Source: an uncultured Flavobacteriales bacterium
GTDB lineage: Bacteria > Bacteroidota > Bacteroidia > Flavobacteriales > Crocinitomicaceae
Length of the DNA: 15,607 nt
Assembly: GCA_946479985.1 (NCBI GenBank)
Contig: CAMLIF010000095.1
Span: 1-15,607 of the forward strand
Reading direction: 5' to 3'
Shown: positions 1 to 7,800 of the stretch, piece by piece
How the letters are laid out: every line of letters starts with the position of its first letter
Position numbering within the stretch: the stretch's first letter is position 1
Translations under genes and position numbers: made by a program
The notes under the pieces: generated by a model
Seen by the model: only the letters and a program-made list of their open reading frames with translations
What the model was told of the DNA's origin: nothing
Databases searched by the model: none

Positions 1-1
1 A

Positions 2-1447
2 TATAGCGTAGTTGAATACTTTGGTGGAACGCATGAATCCGCAAAAACGGATGATCGAAAAGAGTTTAACCGAATGCTCACGTTCGTAAAACGAAACAAG
101 CGGGTGAATTACATTCTTGTTTACAGCTATGAACGCTTTTCACGCACAGGAGCGGACGGAATGAAGATTGCACAGGATTTACAGAAACAATACAAAGTAA
201 CCACACTTTCCGTATCGCAGGGAATTGATCCAAGTACAATCACAGGAGAGTTCCAACGGAATATTATGTTGTTGTTCGGTCATTTGGATAACCAAATGAG
301 AAAGGACAAAACAATCAGCGGAATGCGTGAACTCGTAGAAAAGGGTTATACTCCATATTCCATTCCGCGGGGTTATGTGAATCTGAACAAAGGAAAAGCA
401 GTAAATCAACAAATTGTATTGAGTGAAGAAGGAAAACTCTTAAGCAAAGCATTCATTTGGAAAGCAGAAAAGCAAATGCGGAACTCTGAGATCGCTCAAC
501 GATTAAAAGAACTCGGTTTGAAGATTGACGAACGTAGATTGACCGAAATTTTTGCGAACCCATACTATTGTGGAATCATTGTTTCGAAACTCACACCAAA
601 CAAAGTGATCGAAGGGAAACACGAACCCATGGTTTCACGGGAAGTTTTTCTGAAAGTGAACAACATCATTGCGGACAATCGCTTTCATCCCGTTTCCCAC
701 AAACAAGAGGATGATAATCTACCATTGAAGCGTTTCGCTCGTTGTTCTGAATGCGATCAACCAATGACAGGGTATATCGTGCGTAAAAAGAACTTGTGGT
801 ATTACAAATGCAGAACGAAAGGATGCAACACCAATAAAAGTGCAAAACAGCTTCACGCAACGTTTAAAAACATCATTTCAGCGTTTCAAGTAGCGGACGA
901 GGAAACAGAACTCATCAAAATTGGAGTTACGGAAAGTTATCAAGCTGTGATTGATGAAGTGAACGAAAATGTAGCAATCTACAAAGCAAAGATTTCAGAG
1001 ATCAAAAAGAACTTAGAATCAGCAGAAGACAAATTGATAACTGGAGTAATTGATCGACCAATGTATGACCGATTCAAATTGAAATCGGAAAAAGAGATCA
1101 ACGAAATTCAAAAGAAACTCGCAATAATTGATCAAGCGAGTTCTAACCTCAAAAAATGCTTGAATATAGTAGTGGAATATTGCAAAAACCCTTTAGAATA
1201 TTGGGAAACTGCTTCAATCGGTGATCGAATGATTTTTCAAAATTTGCTATTCCCTCACGGAATTCTATATGATCGAAAAACAGATAAAGTTCTAACCACA
1301 AGAATACACAGCTTATTCTCTCCAATCCCAGTATTAACGGGCGAAATGAGGGGAAAGAAAAACGGGGAAAGTATCATTTCTGATGCTTTCCCCGTTAGAG
1401 TGACCTCGTCAGGATTCAAACCTGAAACCTCTACAGCCGTAATGTAG
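2..1447 (+). CDS. Large serine recombinase (site-specific integrase), 5'-truncated by the window edge
   Basis: The frame is open from base 2, so the gene starts outside the window; 481 residues are visible. They begin within the resolvase-type catalytic domain: a conserved FGGTHESAK stretch, then VYSYERFSRTG, which matches the arginine-containing region of serine recombinases. The catalytic serine itself would lie upstream and is not seen. Next comes a Recombinase-type DNA-binding region (IPRGY...ANPYYCGIIVSK), then a zinc-ribbon with CxxC at 743-754 (CSEC) and a second cysteine pair (CRTKGC), then a long charged coiled coil (about 930-1160) typical of integrases of phages and integrative elements. 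The ATG at 74 is an internal Met, not the start. The last 15 or so residues (VTSSGFKPETSTAVM) are the antisense reading of a tRNA gene, so the protein ends inside its probable attachment site. It should catalyse integration or excision of an element lying to the left. Family call is secure; element type is unknown. Confidence 0.93.
   Translation, partial: YSVVEYFGGTHESAKTDDRKEFNRMLTFVKRNKRVNYILVYSYERFSRTGADGMKIAQDLQKQYKVTTLSVSQGIDPSTITGEFQRNIMLLFGHLDNQMRKDKTISGMRELVEKGYTPYSIPRGYVNLNKGKAVNQQIVLSEEGKLLSKAFIWKAEKQMRNSEIAQRLKELGLKIDERRLTEIFANPYYCGIIVSKLTPNKVIEGKHEPMVSREVFLKVNNIIADNRFHPVSHKQEDDNLPLKRFARCSECDQPMTGYIVRKKNLWYYKCRTKGCNTNKSAKQLHATFKNIISAFQVADEETELIKIGVTESYQAVIDEVNENVAIYKAKISEIKKNLESAEDKLITGVIDRPMYDRFKLKSEKEINEIQKKLAIIDQASSNLKKCLNIVVEYCKNPLEYWETASIGDRMIFQNLLFPHGILYDRKTDKVLTTRIHSLFSPIPVLTGEMRGKKNGESIISDAFPVRVTSSGFKPETSTAVM
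1361..1396 (-). terminator. Intrinsic terminator downstream of tRNA-Arg
   Basis: A 15-bp stem (1361-1375 with 1382-1396, one G-U pair, otherwise perfect) encloses a 6-base loop (1376-1381). Read on the minus strand, the GC-rich stem ends in CCCCGTT and is followed by TTTCTTT, a U-rich tract. It starts 4 bases beyond the tRNA 3' end. It sits inside the recombinase coding sequence, where the plus strand encodes KNGESIISDAFPV. On the plus strand no T-tract follows, so it would act only on leftward transcription. Confidence 0.85.
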
Positions 1448-1474
1448 TGCTCTATTCAGTTGAGCTACGAAGCC
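1401..1474 (-). tRNA. tRNA-Arg (anticodon ACG)
   Basis: Read on the minus strand, all arms fold: acceptor GGCTTCG with CGAGGTC (two G-U pairs), D-stem GCTC/GAGC, anticodon stem CTACA/TGTAG with loop TTACGGC (anticodon ACG, read as ICG, decoding CGN arginine codons), a 5-base variable loop, T-stem TCAGG/CCTGA with loop TTTGAAT, and discriminator A. The length is 74 bases and CCA is not encoded. The plus strand of 1401-1447 also encodes the recombinase C-terminus. The T-loop begins TTTGAAT rather than the usual TTCGAAT, which with the two acceptor wobble pairs may reflect a 3' half replaced by an integrating element. The gene still looks functional. Confidence 0.93.
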
Positions 1475-1508
1475 TTTTTTGCTTTCGATCTATGACCGTT
1501 TGCGGGGA

Positions 1509-1539
1509 CAAAGATAGCTGCTTTTTTCTTTTTCACAAG
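1509..1539 (-). promoter_or_regulatory. Bacteroidota-type promoter for tRNA-Arg
   Basis: On the minus strand, TATCTTTG (1509-1516) is an exact match to the TAnnTTTG -7 element of the Bacteroidota primary sigma factor. CTTG (1536-1539) lies upstream with 19 bases between TTG and the -7 box, which suits the -33 TTTG element. Transcription would start around 1500, about 25 bases before the mature tRNA. The spacer is A-rich. The promoter sits in the short gap between the clpS stop and the tRNA. Confidence 0.8.
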
Positions 1540-1563
1540 CAATCTTTTCCCATTTTTTAATAT

Positions 1564-1860
1564 TTACTGAATCTCTGCTGTTATTCCTCTCTCTAGCAAT
1601 GCAGTACACATAGGCTCCAACTTCGTGTATTCGCCCACTTTCACCTGGCATTTGCCGTTGAAGTGGATAATCCAGGTACATTGCTCTGCTTGCTCTACCT
1701 CGTGCTTACAAACTTTGATTAAAGATTCTATTACGTGATCGAATGTATTAAATTCATCATTGAAGACAACCAAATTCTTGGCTTCAACTACTTGTTCCTT
1801 TTCAAGGGTAAGGATATTCTCTTGAGTTTCTATGCTATTTTTCACTTTATTCTCCATCAT
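1564..1860 (-). CDS. clpS: ClpS, adaptor of the ClpAP/ClpCP protease
   Basis: The 98-residue protein (97 if the second of two adjacent ATGs is used) matches the ClpS family over its core. It has NLVVFNDEFNTFDHVIESL and then QAEQCTWIIHFNGKCQV. Counting from 1860, N34, D35 and H66 fall at the same numbers as the residues of E. coli ClpS that grip the N-terminal amino acid of a substrate; D36 is E here. ClpS delivers N-degron substrates to a Clp AAA+ unfoldase in the cytoplasm. A longer frame begins at 1878, but the extra residues lie in the upstream gene and look nothing like ClpS. The start overlaps the stop of the preceding giant gene by 11-14 bases, suggesting coupled translation. It is the last gene of the leftward operon; no terminator is visible after it, and the tRNA promoter follows at once. 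Confidence 0.93.
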   Translation of the reverse strand: MMENKVKNSIETQENILTLEKEQVVEAKNLVVFNDEFNTFDHVIESLIKVCKHEVEQAEQCTWIIHFNGKCQVKVGEYTKLEPMCTALLERGITAEIQ

Positions 1861-4800
1861 CAAATGCGTTTCTTGCAACGTATGTTACACCAAGTAACGT
1901 CAATTGGTTCAAAATTACGGTGAAATTTGATGTTTTGGAAGCAAAGATCCGGATTTTCTTCACTTTTGTTTCGGGCTCCTCAATTGTTTCGAACGGAATA
2001 TTTCCACGAAGCAGGTAGTTTGCCAATGCCGCATCTACTTCTCCTTCCATCGGAATATCAATCAATTCTCCCTGATCCTGAATAGCATGCTCTATTTTAC
2101 CAACATGCAAGGTGTCAAATGAAACTCCCGCATTCTCCATTGACGGAAATGCCGCTGAAGAACTATAAGTAATTGATTTTATTCTTCCGGATACACTGTC
2201 GTAATAGAAGGTGCCAACGGTATTCAATGCCTGAATTTCTTTTTCCGGGTAGGTTTTGTAGGTTTCAACTGAAATCAGCTCTGCTTTTCCCTGTTTCGCA
2301 TTCGCAACTTCGGTGCGTTCTTTTATGATTGCTTCGTCGACAAGCTGATTGACTTTCTGCGGAGAAACCGGTGCTGTTTCCAACGGTTCCAAAACGGCTG
2401 CCCCCTGCTCTGCCAGAATGCGTTTTGCTTCTTCCAGCGGAATACGCTCACCTTTGTAATATGCTGTAATAAAAGCATCCGAAATTCCCAGGCTGATAGC
2501 TTCCTTCTTCTTCGGAACAGCACTTCCTATGGAATGGAAAACACCACTGGAATAACGAATTTGTCCGTTTTCCAATCGTTTTGTGATTAACGGCTTGATA
2601 TCCTTAATCTGGCTCGATGGAACCGGCTTATTGTAAACACCAACCTGAACAGTAAAGAATAATCCCAATCGTTCTTCCACCGCCATTGCTTCTGCGGCTC
2701 CGTCGGCTTTGTTGTAATCGCCCGGCTTAATTTCTTTTACCTGTGGCTTCAGGCTGTCCTGCGGCAATTGTGCGATCACGTTTTGAGTTACCTCTATCGT
2801 AATTTCGTTTTGTTCTTTCGGCACACACAATCCGGCATCTTCCAGTCTTCGTGCTTCAGCAAGTGTAATTCGTTCTCCATCACAGTATGCAACAACGAAT
2901 GCATCGTTATAACCCAATGTGCGAATTTGTTTCTGAGCATCCAGTACTTTCTGACGATCACCAAAGAATCCGGCCATGTAACGCGTAATTCCATTGTTTA
3001 GTTTCTCACCGGTTACAGGAGTAAATTCCTTAAACAATTCTTCCGGAACAGGTTTGGCGAATGCTCCTACCTGAACCCGGTAAACCAATCCTGACGGCAT
3101 TTTTACTCCAATCGGCAAATCTTTATTCAATACCGGTTTCACATTTTCGTTCGGCTGATTGATCCTGAATCCATCTGCCACAAAAGGAGCCAACTCTTCA
3201 TTGGCAGGCTGCATTTTCACATACGGCATCTCGCGTGAAGCAACATTTAGCCACGCATCAGCATCTGTTCCTTTGGAAGCAGTAATTCCTTTTAATTTAT
3301 TCTCTAAAGCCGTTTCTTCTGATTTCAATGATTTTTCCTGGGCTTCTAACGCTTTCAATTCTTCAACCAATTGCTTCTGATCAGCTTCCGGCGTGTTGAA
3401 TTTCTGACGAACAGCAGCCGTTTCTTTCTCGATTCCTCTTCGCTGCGACTGAACCTGAGCCAATTCCTGCTGAACGATCAACGCTTCCTGGTAATCAGGG
3501 TTGGAACGAATCTCCATTTCTTTTTCAGGAGTAACTGCCGTTTTCAAACCTTCTGCCAGCAACGGATTTGTGATTTCTTTCGGTGCCGAAGCTTTTTCCA
3601 TTGCTTCAATTCGTGCAATCTCATTATTTAGAACATTGCGGTGTTTTTCCAAATCAGAAATTCGTGGAGGATCTGATGAAGTCTTTTTCAAAGCAGAAAT
3701 TTCGCGTTCCAAATCACCTACTTCAATCAATATCTGACGTTTAGCTCTTGCTAATTCCTCCGGTGAAGCAGCCACTACTCCACTTTCTTCAAAGATCTTA
3801 CTCGCGGCAGTGCTCGTTTTCACCGCTTCAACCAGGGCCAGATCTTTTTGTCCGGAAATGATTTGTTCGTCCTTAGAAGCTTTCGGATTCGTTTCGGAAG
3901 TTATTTCTTTTACCACAGTTGCTGCTTCCGAATTTGGCAATTCATTTGTCAATGCTTTTCTAGTTTCCTGTAACGAAGCAATTTCAGCAGTTTGAACGGA
4001 ATCTTTCAACACCGCCTTCTCGGCCTGAACTGCTTTCAATTCTTTGTTCAGCTGTTTTGTTTCGGCCGGAGTAGCAGTTTGAAGTTTTTTCTCAATTGCA
4101 TCCACCCGATTTTCCAAAGCAGCAATTTCTTTATTCGCCGGATTAGCTGCTGTAATAACTTCTCTCGGGTTCGTATTAGTTGTAGTATCAGCAAGCACGC
4201 TGCTTTTCAACGATTTTTCAATCGTATTCAATTCCGTTAATCGCTGTTGAATAACAACCGCCTGTGCACGTTTCGAATTTCTTTCGGCGGCGTTAAACTT
4301 TGGAGAATCGGCATCTGCCATTATTCGTGTTTGCATTTCTTCTAAATGCGCTCTATAATCGTTTAACTGATCTAACTCAGTTGGTGTTTCTTCCAAAGAT
4401 TCTCTATCGTACGGCGAACTATTGGCGAGCAATAATTCAATTGGGGAAGGTTCAGGAATTCCAATTTGACCAATTTGTTTTTCGCGTTCAGTACTTTGCT
4501 CAATTAAGGTGTTAATTGCACGATTCTCAGCAACCAGTTTCGGGTCGAACTCTTTTGCAAGTGCTTTTTCGTTCTTCTGTAATTTTTCAACTAACTGATC
4601 GCGAAGCTGTTGTTCTTCCGTCTGCATTTCTTTTTGATCAACGGCATTTTGAGTTTTCAACTCATCGGGAGTTGGAACAATGAATTTCGGAGCAACGCTT
4701 TTCTGCAACGCCAACGGTTCAATTTTTGCTCGTTCCATTGCCACCAATAAATCACGTTCTTCCTCGACCTTCGCTTCCTGAATGGCCTGGAATGTTTTCA

Positions 4801-7800
4801 GTTCGTTGTTTTGGTCGATTAATTCCGTTTTCGCAGGATCTTTAGCCAGCAATTTCTCGTTTTCTTTGATCTTCGTGTTCACTGCATCCAACAAAGCCTG
4901 TTCTTCTTTTACCTTCGCAACGGCCTTCTCTTCTTCTGATTTACCCGAGCTTTCAATCGCCGCCAGGTTAGATTCGTAATTCGGAACCAATGTTTTTGCA
5001 ATGTCGTTTGTTGGATTTGTTTCCGGAACATCGAAGCCTTTTAATTCTTCTTTATCAGCAGAAACCGATTCTTCTTTACTAGCCAACAACGTTTCAAGCG
5101 CTTCTTTCTTATTCAGATTCGATTTGTTTTCCGGTTGACTCAGCAATAATTCATTGACTTGTCCCAATTCATCTTTGATACTTGTAACAAGCGTTTCATT
5201 TAAGACGATCAGCGATTTCAATTCTTTCTCACGATCTGTTTTGTCGATTCTGGCCAATTTCCGGTTGTAATCCGGATCCAGATTTACCAGTTGTTCTTCC
5301 GGAGTGGTTGTTTCTACATTAGTTACAGCAACAGGAAGTGTATTGATCTCAGATGTACGTTTGGCAATTTCGAATTTCGTTCTTGTTTCCAACGATTCAA
5401 GAGCAGATTTACGAGATTTCAATCCTGTATTCTGAGGATCAGCAGTTAATTGATCAGCCAGCTGTTGCTTTTCAGCGTTGATGGAGAACAACAATTCCTG
5501 ATCAATTTCATTTCTTGCTTCCAGTTCTGTACGTTTATCCGGTGAAGAAACAGCCGCCTGTTTTGCAGTATAATCAGGATCGATTTGTTTCAGAACCGAT
5601 TCGGCTGTTGGTGTTTCAGCAACCGTTGCCGATTCCATTGTATCAATTGATTTCTGGCGCGAAGAAACATTGTTCTCAGTCTGAGCTTTCAGTGTTTCCA
5701 ACGCTTTTTTACGTTCAGCCAGATTTTTCGAAGTTGGATTCGTCTCCAATTGCTGATCTATCTTAGCTATTTCAGTTTCTGTATTTGTTATCAGTTTCTG
5801 ATCCAGTGCATTCAAAGCTTTCAATTGCTCCAGCGGAGAATTTTCTTTGATAGCCTTTTTCTCCGTTTCGTATGAAGGATAAATCGTTTTCAGTTCTTTC
5901 TCGGCAGTAAACGTTTCCGCAACTGTTTCCGGAGTGTTTTCTATAATTCGCTGCTGACCAACAATATGTTCTTCAATGGTTTTTTCGGTATTTTCCAGTT
6001 CTTCCAACCGTTCTTTTAACGATGTACTTGTTGGATCTTTCCCTAAGGCTATTGTAACAGATTTTTTTGTTTCCTCCAGTTGAACCAATGTCTTCTTGTC
6101 ATTGTCGACCTTCATTTGCGCTTTTTCAATAGCTGTCAAATTCGTTGCTTCATCCAGGGATTTTTCTTCCTCTTTAGACTGAGTTAACTGTTCCTGGTAT
6201 TCCTTCCAATCTTTGTCGGAAGCGGCAGTTGCTTCAACCAAACCCGGATCACCAGCGTACGCAGCAATCTGTTCTTTTTTCTCCAAAACACCAACCTGCT
6301 GATCAATGTAATCACTCAGCGTATTCGAATTTTTTGAATCTACTTCTGTTTGTCGTTGACGAACCGCTTCTGCCGTTGGTGCATTCTGGAACGTAGTATT
6401 GTTTACTTCCTGCAGGAATGTCAATTGCGCATCGATTACTTTTTCCTGCGTTTTCAGATCGTCTAATTTCTTCGATTGAATTGCAATTTCTTCCTGAACC
6501 ATTTTCAGTTCATTCTCTTTCGAACTGATCTTCGATTCAATTGCAGGTTTGTCTTTTGTCTTCGCTTCTGCCAGCTCCGTTTTCAGGATTTCAATTTCCT
6601 TAGCAATAGATTTTTCAGTGCTTTTAAAGGAAGTCAAATCTGTTTCGGCCTTATTTTCCTTTTGAACAACACTTTTCCTTTTCTCAATAAAAGGCTGAAG
6701 CACAGTTGATTTGTCTGATTCCAAAACATATTTTATAGTTTCGCTCTTTTCGTCAACAATTGTCTTGATTTTAGAATCATCGTTATTCTGAGCCGCAAGT
6801 GAAACTGCTTCTGAGAGAATCTTAAGATCTTTTGCTTTCTGCTCTTCCTGCGCAACTTTCGGTGCAATAGAATCAGAGAATTTCATGAATGTGGCAGCTT
6901 CGTTCTTCAGTTCATCAGCCTGATTCATCAATGCCTGGGCTTCTTTCAGTAGTTTATATTTCTCTTCATCTGTTCCGGTGGCAGATTTAGCCACTAATCC
7001 TTTTGCTTCGAGCTGTTTTTTATCTGCTTCATTCAGGGCTTTCAATGCTTTTACTTTCGCACCATCAGCCATTTTCACTGCTGCTTTGGCTTTTTCGTCC
7101 TGAATTCCGGCAATTTCAGAGATCTTTTCAGATTTTTCCTGCGGGCTTGCACCGTCAACTCCTAAAGTAGCCAAAACAGCAGAATTGGTTGAACCACTTA
7201 ACTGCTCTTCTGTGAAATTCTGGAAATTAACATTCAATTCTGCCTTTTGCTGAATGACTTCTGCAAGTATGGATGACGGGTCATCGAAATTCTCATTAAA
7301 TTGATCCGTAACTTTTACAATCTCACTGTTCTCCAGCATTTCCTGATCAATACGCTGCTTGAGCGGTTTGAATTCCTTGGTGTAAGGAACATTCATCTGG
7401 TATTTGTGAATTTTGGAACTTCCTTCCACCTTCATTTCATAGGTGTAACTTCCGCCTTTTGGCAAAGTAATGAGGTATTTCCCTTTTGAATCGCTCACAA
7501 ATGTTCCGATTAATTCATTGGTTTTTCCATCCCTGACATTAATCGTAATTTTTTTATTTTCCGGGTTAATCGCAGATGCAAAATCACCTTTTATAACGGC
7601 AAGCTGCATAGGTAAGCGATTCACTTTCACCTTGTAGACATACATTTTCCCGTTATTACTTTGTCGCGAAGAAGCGAAGCAGGCGTTTTGATCCAGGGAA
7701 TCTACCACATAGAACAAATCGTTATCAGCGGAAGAGATCGCAAAATCTACATTCTCGACTTCACCGAATGAACCGTTTGTGGTATTGATCTTTGCCCGGA

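Larger units (their letters stand above)
1..1447. mobile_element. Right-hand end of an integrated element in tRNA-Arg (partial)
   Basis: A large serine recombinase gene lies directly against the 3' end of a tRNA-Arg gene, facing it, and stops inside the tRNA. This is the usual arrangement where an integrative element has recombined into a tRNA 3' half and rebuilt it with its own sequence. Everything to the left of the tRNA, including its terminator, would then belong to the element. The exact crossover point cannot be read from one end; it probably lies within the T-arm/acceptor part, about 1401-1430. The other att copy and the cargo are outside the window, so this is inference from gene arrangement. 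Confidence 0.55.

Noticed and set aside
74..1447. Recombinase starting at the ATG at 74
   Set aside because: The frame is open to base 2 and the upstream residues (YSVVEYFGGTHESAK) match the serine recombinase catalytic domain, so 74 is internal.
1564..1878. Longer clpS start at 1878
   Set aside because: The six added residues lie wholly in the giant gene and do not resemble ClpS; starts at 1860/1857 give the expected length and E. coli-matching numbering.
3159..4515. Plus-strand open frames opposite the giant gene (60-86 aa)
   Set aside because: They are antisense shadows of a coherent 2267-aa coding frame, rich in Phe/Ser/Cys and without domain motifs.
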